In this document: positions 59,801 through 64,000 of the stretch, one piece after another
Numbering within the stretch: the stretch's first letter is position 1
Layout of the letters: every line of letters begins with the position of its first letter
The notes under the pieces: model-generated
Seen by the model: the letters and a program-made list of their open reading frames with translations, nothing else
Told to the model about the DNA's origin: nothing
The model's database searches: none
Translations under genes and position numbers: made by a program
From: Bicyclus anynana
Lineage: Eukaryota; Arthropoda; Insecta; Lepidoptera; Nymphalidae
Direction: 5' to 3'
NCBI RefSeq assembly: GCF_947172395.1
Contig: NC_069093.1
Coordinates: forward strand, 3,879,561-3,943,560
DNA length: 64,000 bases

Positions 59801-60607
59801 ACAGGAAAAGAGGAAGGGCAAAACTACTAATACTAAATCAAGGTGCCCAGTTGGCACAAATAAAAGCCATATAGAAGAATTGTATTTAAAAAAGGTTAAT
59901 ATGTTTGAAAAATAAATAATTGTTGTGTACCGCAGGCCCAGATGGCGTTGAACAACTGCGTTTTGAGCAACACTACGATCTTCGCGGAGTCCCCCGCCGA
60001 GTCCGAGGTGCAGATGATTCTGCAGCACCTCGGCTCGGGCGGCGGCGGCGCCTGGCGCGGTGGCGCTGCCAAAGTAAGTTATAGCTGAGCCTGTTAATTA
60101 AAATTAAATAAAATCTTCAAAGTTAAACAAGATCTACAGTGATGGTAAAATGATGATAAGAGGGTATTTGATAACTTGAGTTCATTTCTTCGTTAGACAG
60201 CGTGAATACCGTCACGCTGCTAGTCGTGTTAGTGATTTTGTGCGATAATGTTGAATGAATGTTTGAATGTTGATTTCGCTTATACTGCTTAAGTCATGAA
60301 ATCAATTGTGTCTTCTAGTAACCTAGTAAGTAGTAGTAGCTCCACAGTTAAAAAATTTAACTCAAATTGAATAGTATTAGGGTGCAATACATACTTGTTG
60401 GACTATTTACCTACAGAGAAAGGGATATATTATAGTCGTGTATCATAGCAAAATGTATCTAGGTACTAAGGTTTACTTTGGTCATTGCAGGACAGTTGGG
60501 GCGGCGGTTTCCCAGGCCTGTGGCCTGAGCAGCATGAGCAGCGCGCCACCCCCTCCTCCCTCAACTCGTTCCTGCCGCCGGACCTGCTCGGCGGGGAGTC
60601 CATCTAA
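32028..60607 (+). CDS. gw: gawky / GW182 (TNRC6), miRNA-silencing effector (complete, spliced)
   Basis: Sixteen coding exons with matching phases give 1290 codons including stop (1289 aa): 32028-32817, 34780-34881, 38957-39079, 40473-40630, 44418-44984, 45518-45963, 46261-46515, 48766-48922, 54591-54713, 55257-55394, 55621-55778, 56782-56926, 57572-57904, 59236-59355, 59936-60073, 60491-60607. Domains in order: N-terminal extension (1-240), Argonaute-binding GW/WG region (about 250-720), UBA (730-760), Q-rich segment (835-910), PAM2 (1042-1054, DLVPEFEPGKPWK), RRM-like fold (1153-1240) and a W-containing tail. GW182 proteins bind miRNA-loaded Argonaute and recruit PABP and the CCR4-NOT and PAN2-PAN3 deadenylases in the cytoplasm and P-bodies. 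The start codon is the least certain point, since ATG32028 has a weak context. The gene has a single copy here and no frame damage. Confidence 0.95.
34142..34244 (+). mobile_element. tRNA-derived SINE, family B, 3' part
   Basis: It contains GAAGTCTGCCAATCCGCATT and TCTGAGAGGAGCCTCGTGCT, the 3' body of a common lepidopteran SINE (HaSE3-like, name from memory). The tRNA head is missing. Confidence 0.85.
34248..34340 (+). mobile_element. short-TIR repeat, family T, partial copy
   Basis: It shares CGCACGACT, ACCCGCGCAGTCC and GGGAGTG with 48600-48670 and directly follows a SINE fragment. Confidence 0.55.
34780..34881 (+). CDS. gw: gawky exon 2 (GW region)
   Basis: Acceptor TTCCTATCAG and donor GTAAGT; phase 1 both sides. 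It encodes GNWGGNSSGQTNSGASSAQ, with a WG motif in Ser/Asn/Gln-rich sequence. Confidence 0.88.
35395..35900 (+). repeat. interspersed repeat with AAAACGGAACCCTTAT motif and G14 run
   Basis: GGGTTCCGAACGTACG and AAAACGGAACCCTTAT are typical of an abundant lepidopteran repeat. A run of 14 G lies at 35605-35618. No frame. Confidence 0.6.
36302..36570. mobile_element. foldback element, family F, copy 2
   Basis: About 269 bases. Arms of about 75 bases are almost perfect complements (GATTATGAAACACGGCTAAA, then GGTCGGAGTATGCCCGACTA). A nested inner hairpin (GGTTCTTGCATCGCG with CGCGATGCAAGAACC) lies inside them. The 12-bp repeat AAAATAATTAGA flanks it at 36290-36301 and 36571-36582. Confidence 0.9.
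36988..37072. mobile_element. small hairpin element, family H, copy 1
   Basis: Arms TATACTCAGAGGCAAAATTA plus TCCGCCCAC and the complementary GTGGGCGGATAATTGTGCCT plus CTTGAGTATA enclose a loop with TACTCGCGTCAT. A relative with the same loop lies at 59523-59597. Confidence 0.85.
37180..37320. repeat. cluster of GTTTGACAAAC motifs
   Basis: TGTTTGACAAAC and its complement GTTTGTCAAAC occur about four times in 140 bases, with further copies at 59692-59735. Together they can form alternative stems. Confidence 0.6.
37718..37880 (+). mobile_element. partial element of family K
   Basis: It matches the left part of 46559-46967, starting ACAGGGTGCTCGGGAGTATT; the right end is absent. Confidence 0.75.
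38535..38745 (-). mobile_element. degraded SINE, family C
   Basis: It shares ATACACACATCACTACTTAG-like sequence, TTATGGGTTAC and CACCCAGACACT with the body of the element at 6598-6886; the tRNA head is not visible. Confidence 0.6.
38957..39079 (+). CDS. gw: gawky exon 3
   Basis: Acceptor TTGTTATAG and donor GTAACT; phase 1 both sides. It encodes an Asn/Ser/Pro-rich low-complexity stretch with ASSNWQSSPPN. Confidence 0.85.
40473..40630 (+). CDS. gw: gawky exon 4
   Basis: Acceptor CTATGTCTGTAG and donor GTAAGT; phase 1 in, phase 0 out. It ends with the conserved MREALYSQDGWGG. As recalled, the Drosophila gawky protein begins at the corresponding Met, so an internal promoter or start here is conceivable. 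Confidence 0.92.
40796..41030 (+). repeat. interspersed repeat, family G, copy 2
   Basis: It matches 7830-8124 apart from a missing AT-rich stretch; see that entry. Confidence 0.8.
41491..41664 (-). mobile_element. tRNA-derived SINE, family A, body only
   Basis: The tail and body are recognisable (GATGGAAGCGGGCTAA, CGCTTGGCGGTACGTCTTTG) but the tRNA-like head is replaced at 41664 by a family T element, which probably inserted there or mediated a deletion. Confidence 0.85.
41664..41826. mobile_element. short-TIR repeat, family T, copy 2
   Basis: Ends CTATAGCTTGGCAGGTTCGT and ACGAATTTGCCAAGCTATA are inverted. It abuts the truncated SINE on its left. Confidence 0.8.
41859..42014. mobile_element. 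short-TIR repeat, family M, copy 2
   Basis: It starts GGCATGCACAAGGTTCTTAA, contains GAAAAATTCCTTCTCCAACA and ends CTATGAAGTGCACGATACTG, as in the copies at 13826 and 57971. Confidence 0.7.
42350..42850 (-). pseudogene. Penelope-like retroelement remnant with GIY-YIG endonuclease domain
   Basis: On the minus strand a 118-codon open frame (42729-42373) reads CRGVYKIDWSCGSSYIGQTK, then IATRVTEHIRAIKN and SAIADHSL. This is the GIY-YIG nuclease core found at the C-terminus of Penelope-like elements. Just upstream, after a one-base frameshift, LLRKKYKIKTVY and TPLQKIAHSPKDRLPYQ match the linker between reverse transcriptase and nuclease. The reverse transcriptase itself is absent, so this is a 5'-truncated dead copy. 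It lies antisense in the gawky intron before the exon at 44418. A short fragment of its flank also occurs at 940-1015. Confidence 0.85.
43657..43990 (+). mobile_element. tRNA-derived SINE, family A, full-length
   Basis: Head GTGGCGCAGTGGTATGCG and GGTTCGATCCCC, complete body and an A-rich end near 43975-43990. Confidence 0.9.
44418..44984 (+). CDS. gw: gawky exon 5 (core Argonaute-binding region)
   Basis: 189 codons in phase 0; acceptor GTTTTTAG, donor GTGAGA. It begins QHVNQDTNWEVPGSPEP and carries many Trp motifs (LWEAN, PWGHT, TWGED, VWTGA, AWGEP, QWGAQ) that seat in the Trp pockets of Argonaute. A long antisense frame over it is a shadow. Confidence 0.95.
45518..45963 (+). CDS. gw: gawky exon 6 (GW region, GC-rich)
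   Basis: Acceptor TTTATCAG, donor GTTAGT; phase 0 in, phase 2 out. Motifs SGWEEP, VWGTH, SWEEP, GWGERD, AWPD and EWGGPK continue the Argonaute-binding region; it ends with KEMLWNSKQF before the UBA exon. It is markedly GC-rich. Confidence 0.94.
46136..46169. repeat. 34-bp perfect palindrome in gawky intron
   Basis: TATGTATCCATACATAC meets its exact complement. It lies 92 bases before the UBA exon. Confidence 0.97.
46261..46515 (+). CDS. gw: gawky exon 7 (UBA domain)
   Basis: Acceptor TTGTTGTAG, donor GTGAGA; phase 2 both sides. FLVDLGYKKEEAEAALRSRD and NAEEALELLV form the three-helix UBA-like domain typical of GW182; a Pro/His-rich linker follows. Confidence 0.94.
46559..46967. mobile_element. 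short-TIR element, family K, complete
   Basis: Ends GGATGCTCGGGAGTATTTCC and GGAAATACTCCCGAGCAACC are inverted repeats of about 28 bases around a 350-base AT-rich interior without a frame. Confidence 0.85.
48290..48540 (+). repeat. interspersed repeat with (CCCTACCCCTA)n minisatellite
   Basis: ACTAGCGGATGCCCGCGACT opens the repeat. The 48341-48441 part is about nine 11-base units, and CAAAAATCGGTCGAGCCGTT follows. The complementary strand is a run of GGGTAGGGGTA units. Confidence 0.9.
48535..48692. mobile_element. short-TIR repeat, family T, copy 3
   Basis: It starts GATAGCTTGGTATATTCATC and ends CAACGAACTTGCCAAGCTAT; the core has GGTGTAGCGATGCCCCGC. Confidence 0.75.
48766..48922 (+). CDS. 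gw: gawky exon 8 (Q-rich start)
   Basis: Acceptor TCTCAACAG, donor GTGAGT; phase 2 in, phase 0 out. It encodes LRMLVQQIQMAVSAGYLN and LVLLNQLLQQ, the amphipathic Gln-rich helices linked to P-body localisation in the family. Confidence 0.93.
48980..49160 (+). mobile_element. tRNA-derived SINE, family B, internally deleted
   Basis: The head with B box GGGTTCGAATCCGG is followed directly by the 3' body (GGGCCAGCTTGGTGGACCAT); the middle is missing. Confidence 0.85.
49230..49545 (+). mobile_element. tRNA-derived SINE, family B, full-length
   Basis: Head GTGCAGTGGATATGATCTCT and GGGTTCGAATCC, middle AACATCGTGAGGAAACCTGC and 3' body GAAGCCTGCCAATCCGCATT are all present in order, followed by a GATGA tail. 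Confidence 0.9.
49573..49697. mobile_element. foldback element, family F, partial copy
   Basis: It contains CGAGTATGCCCGACTAGATT, CCCTTAGTCATAAGCTGGTT and CGCGGCGCGATCCAAAC from family F; the right arm is missing. Confidence 0.75.
49919..50595. mobile_element. TIR element with a nested AT-rich insertion
   Basis: Ends CTATACGACAGTCTTTCTTG and CAAGAAAGGCTGTAGTATAG are inverted repeats of about 48 bases. The inside resembles the small elements in the 470-bp tandem duplication near 18.7 kb, but is split by 50038-50375, which starts with a T-run and may be a retroelement tail on the minus strand. Confidence 0.75.
50707..50930 (+). repeat. interspersed repeat, inverted partner of 52008-52460
   Basis: It contains GGCATGCCGAATTTCAGCCC and GACATGTCACCTTTGAGTTT. 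The same sequence lies in opposite orientation at 52008-52460, where it is interrupted by another element. Confidence 0.85.
51270..51812 (+). repeat. interspersed repeat, family R, longest copy
   Basis: It joins the blocks found separately at 16600-16800 (left half) and at 11334-11570 and 62906-63150 (right half), so it defines the family. No frame of note. Confidence 0.85.
52046..52293. mobile_element. nested element with perfect 40-bp inverted repeat
   Basis: The exact 40-base inverted repeat lies at 52042-52081 and 52212-52251 (GATTATATAATGATTTATTT, then ATTTTGCTATCATCCGC). The imperfect 12-base direct repeat AAAGGTGAYATG flanks the insert at 52034-52045 and 52294-52305. The empty site is visible in the related copy at 50707-50930. 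Confidence 0.85.
52294..52630 (+). repeat. right part of the interrupted interspersed repeat
   Basis: It continues the host repeat (GAACGGATCGGGCTGAAATT, CTCTGGATTAACACATAGGC) and ends with ACGCGGACGAAGTCGCGGGC, the reverse of the motif at 48293-48321. Confidence 0.8.
54591..54713 (+). CDS. gw: gawky exon 9
   Basis: 41 codons in phase 0; acceptor TTGTTTTAG, donor GTAATA. It encodes VLQHLVQQHSVAVPKPNS and a helical Gln-rich segment. The intron before it, 48923-54590, is the longest of the gene. Confidence 0.93.
55257..55394 (+). CDS. gw: gawky exon 10
   Basis: 46 codons in phase 0; acceptor TTTGTACAG, donor GTAAGT. It encodes NQIANQQALYMKQQ, then an Asp/Ser-rich linker. Confidence 0.92.
55621..55778 (+). 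CDS. gw: gawky exon 11
   Basis: Acceptor TTTGTATACAG, donor GTGAGT; phase 0 in, phase 2 out. It encodes SRLNQWKLPSLDKDGEVNDF, a family-conserved block upstream of PAM2. Confidence 0.93.
56539..56670 (-). mobile_element. tRNA-derived SINE, family B, 3' part
   Basis: The reverse complement contains GAAGCCTGCCAATCCGCATT and CATTCTGAGAGGAGACTCGA and ends in GATGATGAT. Confidence 0.88.
56782..56926 (+). CDS. gw: gawky exon 12 (PAM2 motif)
   Basis: Acceptor TAATGTTTCAG, donor GTATGA; phase 2 in, phase 0 out. Trp motifs (SPWGMS, GWGDSG, AWPSH) are followed by LVPEFEPGKPWK, the PAM2 peptide that binds the MLLE domain of cytoplasmic PABP. Confidence 0.95.
57074..57387 (-). mobile_element. tRNA-derived SINE, family A, full-length
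   Basis: On the minus strand: head TGGCGCAGAGGTATGCG, B box GGTTCGATCCCC and full body. It lies in the gawky intron between the PAM2 exon and the next exon. Confidence 0.9.
57572..57904 (+). CDS. gw: gawky exon 13 (M2 region and start of RRM)
   Basis: 111 codons in phase 0; acceptor TTGTTTGACAG, donor GTATGA. It encodes a Ser/Pro-rich effector region with TWSYAPP and DAWAAKP, then STWLLLKNLTAQ, the first strand of the RRM-like fold. Confidence 0.94.
57971..58196. mobile_element. short-TIR repeat, family M, copy 3
   Basis: It starts AATGGCGTGCAGAAGG and ends AAAGTGCACACCACTG; the inside GAGAAATTCCTTCTTCAA matches the other copies. Confidence 0.7.
58313..58510 (-). mobile_element. degraded SINE, family A
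   Basis: CTCACATGACGTTAAGTGAC, GATGCATTCAAAGATGGAAA and CACGGCTGAAGCC follow the family A order with many changes; the head is lost. Confidence 0.65.
59068..59190 (+). mobile_element. SINE, family B, 3' part
   Basis: GTGTGTGAAGTCTGCCTATC and CATTCTGAAAGGAGCCTCGT match the family B body; no head. It ends 45 bases before the RRM exon at 59236. Confidence 0.85.
59236..59355 (+). CDS. gw: gawky exon 14 (RRM-like fold)
   Basis: 40 codons in phase 0; acceptor ATGTGAACAG, donor GTATAA. IDGSTLKTLCVQHGPLQNFH and the following strand are typical of the non-canonical RRM of GW182. Confidence 0.95.
59523..59597. mobile_element. small hairpin element, family H, copy 2
   Basis: Its stem is weaker than in the copy at 36988 because part of the right arm is deleted, but it has the same loop (TACTCGCGTCATAT). 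Confidence 0.75.
59936..60073 (+). CDS. gw: gawky exon 15 (RRM end)
   Basis: 46 codons in phase 0; acceptor GTACCGCAG, donor GTAAGT. It ends the RRM-like fold (MALNNCVLSNTTIFAE) and continues with a Gly-rich stretch carrying AWRGG. Confidence 0.94.
60155..60256 (-). repeat. interspersed repeat, family G, partial reverse copy
   Basis: AGAGGGTATTTGATAACTTG and CGTCACGCTGCTAGTCGTGT reverse-complement parts of 7830-8124. Confidence 0.7.
60491..60607 (+). CDS. gw: gawky exon 16 (C-terminal tail, stop TAA)
   Basis: 38 codons plus TAA at 60605-60607; acceptor GTCATTGCAG. DSWGGGFPGLWPEQ supplies the C-terminal Trp motifs that contact CCR4-NOT; it ends LLGGESI. Confidence 0.95.
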   Translation, partial: DSWGGGFPGLWPEQHEQRATPSSLNSFLPPDLLGGESI

Positions 60608-61531
60608 ACGCCCACCGCCCAGCCGCCGACCCTGTGCGACCCCAGTGTAGTACACTAGAGGTACCTCACGTCGCATCGCAGACAGATGCGAAGTTACTAA
60701 ACTATCAAAGTAGCGACTGGGACTTCGTATCTTTGTGTCGAGTACGATTTTGTACCAATTCGTCCGCGTAAAAGTAAACTTTGATTTATATGGAAATGAA
60801 TTTGGATATTGTGTTTTCTCTTGTTGTAGCTAGATGGCGCCGATAAGGCAATTGAAATTTACTTTTACCGAATTGAATGAGTACAACTTAGGAGTGGCTC
60901 CGTGTGAGCGTACAATGATCAATGATTGCTATGTTATTGTGAAGGGGCGCACAGGGGGGGTCGGAGGTGGAGGAGGTCTAGTTGTAATTACGCTTCGCCG
61001 CCCCCCGCACGGGGCCGGACTAAATTTTATTCGCCTAGTCACATCGAGCCGGACGCGGGGCGACGCGCCGCGTGGCCTCGCGCCCGCCGTAGCCAACTGT
61101 CCACGTTCTATTATCTACTGTTTCGTAAGTGTTCATGTAGATTATTTTAGTGTACATAAGAATTATACATATACAACGTCAGACATATAATGTGCGGAGG
61201 GTCACACCCTCCTCCTGTAAATTACCAAATAATATAAGCTATCGGATAGTGTAGTAGCGTCGCGGGCTACCTCAGTCACTCCCCGTGGCCTTATTTTAGT
61301 CTGTATTTATTTTGTTGCGCGCGTCGGGCTGTTGCTGTTTCGCCCGGCGGGCTGTTCCGAGTTTCTTTCGTGTTTATTATTATTTTTTTTATATATTTGT
61401 GGTTTTGTCGCATACAACTAACGTATATTATTATTATTATTATTAATACTACTATTATAATTTATTTTATTTGATATTTAAATTCTCACTCGCGATGAGC
61501 CTTCGTTTTCCAGTAGTGATATTTTTACAGC

Positions 61532-61537
61532 AATAAA
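61532..61537 (+). terminator. candidate gawky polyadenylation signal
   Basis: AATAAA followed by an A-run, about 925 bases after the stop. Longer 3' UTRs are possible. Confidence 0.35.
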
Positions 61538-62419
61538 AAAAAATTAAGTGCATTTCGCCCGGTTATCGAAGTTTTTATTATTATTATTATTATTAATATT
61601 AGTACGTAATTTAAATGAGAATAACAAAAATCGAAATGGATGAGATTCGAAGTGCATTCTTGTAGAGATAAATTCCTTTAAGCAGTATAGTCTGAGAGGG
61701 AAGGAGTCGACGCATCTTGCCGGGCGGTCGGCCGTCGGGCCTAGTCGCCCGACCGTCGGGCGTCGGCCGTCGACCGGTCCGACGGTCTAGTTCCGCCGAT
61801 GCTAACGTTTCCCCAAATTTTTTCCAGTATTTGTGATTCAAGTGCCACTTTATGTTTAATATATGAAACGATTATTAGATTATACGACTAATGTAAGGGT
61901 AACCTAATATATTAAATTAAAAATTGTTTTATCATTTTATATTACATACATTTGTGAGAAGTGTTATAAAAGTACTATAATTGACAGTAATTTAAAATAT
62001 TACACTTTTGTGTATAGGTAAGGATAAAGTTCTAACTTAAATTTAGCCATATCAATATCTATTTAATAAAAGATTTGTGGTATTTTCTATAGGCTCAATT
62101 TAAACGTTATTCAAAGTGACATATGCTTTAGATATTCTGTTAATAATATACTTGTAGTTGTAGGTCTTTGGTATTATTACATCATCGTAGGTTTAAGCGT
62201 ACAACTAAGTCCTATAGTAGCTTATCGTAAGCATTGATATATTACGGCAACGATCGCACTTGTAAATGTTCGTTACTATGAAAGTTTATTTACATTTTTT
62301 TATTTACTATTTTTAATTTATTGATGGTGTGCCACAGAGATACTCTGCCAAAATATATCAGTACCAATTAACAGGATTAGATAGTAGAGGCGAGGATCGC
62401 ACACTCACCCACCACGCCG

Positions 62420-62510
62420 GCCGAGCCGAGCGCAGCCGAGACTGGCCGAGACTGGCCGAGCGCGGCCGAGACTGGCCGAGCTTATCCGAGTTCAGCCGAG
62501 CCGAGCGATC
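62420..62510 (+). repeat. CCGAGACTGG-type minisatellite
   Basis: Imperfect units GCCGAG, ACTGGCCGAG and GCGCGGCCGAG repeat about eight times. An open frame crosses it only because stops are absent from the repeat. Confidence 0.8.
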
Positions 62511-62905
62511 GCTCGCGGGAGGCGATCGACTTTAATAATGTACATTGTGTATCTTCCAGTGATCTTTTTAATTAAACATTACGATTTAGTGCTAAGTGTT
62601 AGGTGTTAAGTGAATCGCTGTACCTTGCCGAGCCGCGCGCTCGGTGACTTCACAAATTATTGAGATAAGTTAGGTGAATGCGATGTTCTGCGGACCCATT
62701 GTGTGGCTCGGTGTACCATTCAAATGATGTGTCACTATATGGTTTCCCATCATATTTACGTTTTTGTGATCATGTAATATAGTTATTTCAATGAAATGAC
62801 CTTGAGTACGCCATTTTACATCAAGTGGCAGTGATTTTTTGTTTTTACCATCATCTGATTAGGTTATTTCAACGAAATTACGTTTATACCAGTATTTCAT
62901 TTAAA

Positions 62906-63150
62906 AAAATCGGTTGTTTGTGAAGTCGGTTTACTGACTATAGTTGAACGTGACAACGTCATAAGAAAATACTGATGGAATGGTTGCATTTTTCAAAACA
63001 AAATGTTCGTTTTTCGAAAGAAAATCTTCATAGACTAGAATATACTTTATTTCTTGTAAAAAAGTTGGCAACCCTAGAGCAAGGGAACGACGCATGACGT
63101 CATATTTTTTTGAGTGTGCAGCCGGTTCCATCGAATTATAAGACGTTGCA
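62906..63150 (+). repeat. interspersed repeat, family R, 3' half
   Basis: It matches 11334-11570 closely (ACTGATGGAATGGTTGCATT, GAACGACGCATGACGTCATA). Confidence 0.85.
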
Positions 63151-64000
63151 ATCATCACTACTAATGCTACTTTACGTAACATGACGATAATTGTGTCATT
63201 TCTTAATAATCGCAATTCCAAAATACGATGATATAATATGTAGTGAGTGATTATTTGAATGGTACACTGAGTTACAGAATAACCCTGCTGATATGTTGTG
63301 TGGCTGTACTCTTCGACCCGTAGTTGTTAGTGTTAAATGTTTGTATGATGTGTTCAATTAGTAACAATATTAGCGTTTCCTCATTACCTAGTGTATCACC
63401 TATAGTGGGACCGATTCGACGGTTTTTCGAAGCCACCTCCTATATGTTGCATATTCTTCATCGCCTTTTGAAAAATAATAAAAAAATAAAAAAAAAAAAT
63501 GTTGCGTGTATCCTTAGGTGTGTACACGCGAGAAAGTGAAACTTCTTTAGTTTATTTTTTCAAATCGTAGTGAATTATGTGTGTATTACGTTACACACTG
63601 TAGAATCTATGAATGAGTGCAATACTCGATGTCAAAATTACATCTTATTCATAGACACTATACAAGCAAAATGTGTCTATAAAATATCCGATTGTGACAA
63701 CTTAGATCAATTTTAATCTAGCTCAATTGTACAATTCAACAGACTATAGAAGTTTCATTTTGAAAAAAAAAAAAAAAACAGCTTGTAACTATCACCGACT
63801 AGTACTAGAGTGACCAGTTTATGATATATTTGTCTAAAGATATTTTTACTATAAAATTTTGAATAGTATTACTAAAGGCTCGGTATATGCAACGCGGAAA
63901 ACTAACGGTTTCGCCTCGAACACGATTCGGACCTTGTCGAATGACTTTTAATGTAAGGTGCCAAAGAAAGAGTATCAAAGATATGATGACACTGTTTTTT

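Larger units (their letters stand above)
60608..64000. other. gawky 3' UTR and downstream flank
   Basis: No conserved coding region was recognised. The first 900 bases, partly GC-rich, are probably 3' UTR. A GC-rich repetitive patch (61718-61800), an ACTGGCCGAG-type minisatellite (62420-62510) and a family R repeat (62906-63150) follow. Frames in this stretch are short and look like chance. Confidence 0.7.

Noticed and set aside
60834..61190. 118-codon frame after the gawky stop
   Set aside because: No family resemblance, no splice connection, and it lies in the GC-rich 3' UTR.
62329..62535. 68-codon Arg/Glu-rich frame
   Set aside because: Most of it is the CCGAGACTGG minisatellite, which lacks stops by composition.

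Overview
The window looks like nuclear DNA from an insect, almost certainly a moth or butterfly. It is AT-rich, with long introns and intergenic tracts full of tRNA-derived SINEs, foldback (MITE-like) elements and decayed retroelements of lepidopteran type. Three conserved genes could be rebuilt exon by exon from GT-AG sites, matching phases and protein similarity. Gene and species assignments rest on family features recalled from memory; no database search was run.

1-9121, plus strand: the 3' part of the UBE2O gene, a giant hybrid E2/E3 ubiquitin ligase. Nine coding exons give 514 codons plus stop, including the whole UBC domain and its catalytic Cys. The N-terminal exons lie left of the window. 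The UBC exon carrying the active site has a nearly perfect 116-bp partial duplicate just downstream, and two GAT/ATC microsatellites abut splice sites. 9122-19909 is 3' UTR plus repeat-rich intergenic DNA, including a 700-bp foldback element and a 470-bp tandem duplication.

19910-24451, minus strand: a complete five-exon gene for the TMEM104 family of multipass membrane proteins (490 aa). 24452-31255 is intergenic. It holds palindromes, a 1.3-kb element with about 160-bp inverted ends that carries a SINE and a GC-rich tandem repeat, and a decayed LINE reverse transcriptase.

31256-60607, plus strand: gawky (GW182/TNRC6), the Argonaute partner of miRNA silencing. There is one probable 5' UTR exon and 16 coding exons (1289 aa), with GW repeats, UBA, Q-rich region, PAM2 motif, RRM-like fold and W-containing C-terminal tail all visible. 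The first coding exon encodes an unusual GW-poor N-terminal extension of about 260 aa behind two upstream ORFs. The introns, up to 5.7 kb, hold a Penelope-like element remnant with a GIY-YIG domain, many SINEs, hairpin-forming elements and a G-quadruplex-prone minisatellite. 60608-64000 is 3' UTR and flanking DNA.

The three genes are not an operon and share no evident pathway. No prokaryotic features, CRISPR arrays, rRNA or genuine tRNA genes were seen. I found no clearly new gene system. The most unusual items are the UBE2O exon duplication, the long hairpin elements with 12-bp flanking direct repeats (one inside the gene for the miRNA effector), a second hairpin family whose loop is conserved, and the gawky N-terminal exon.
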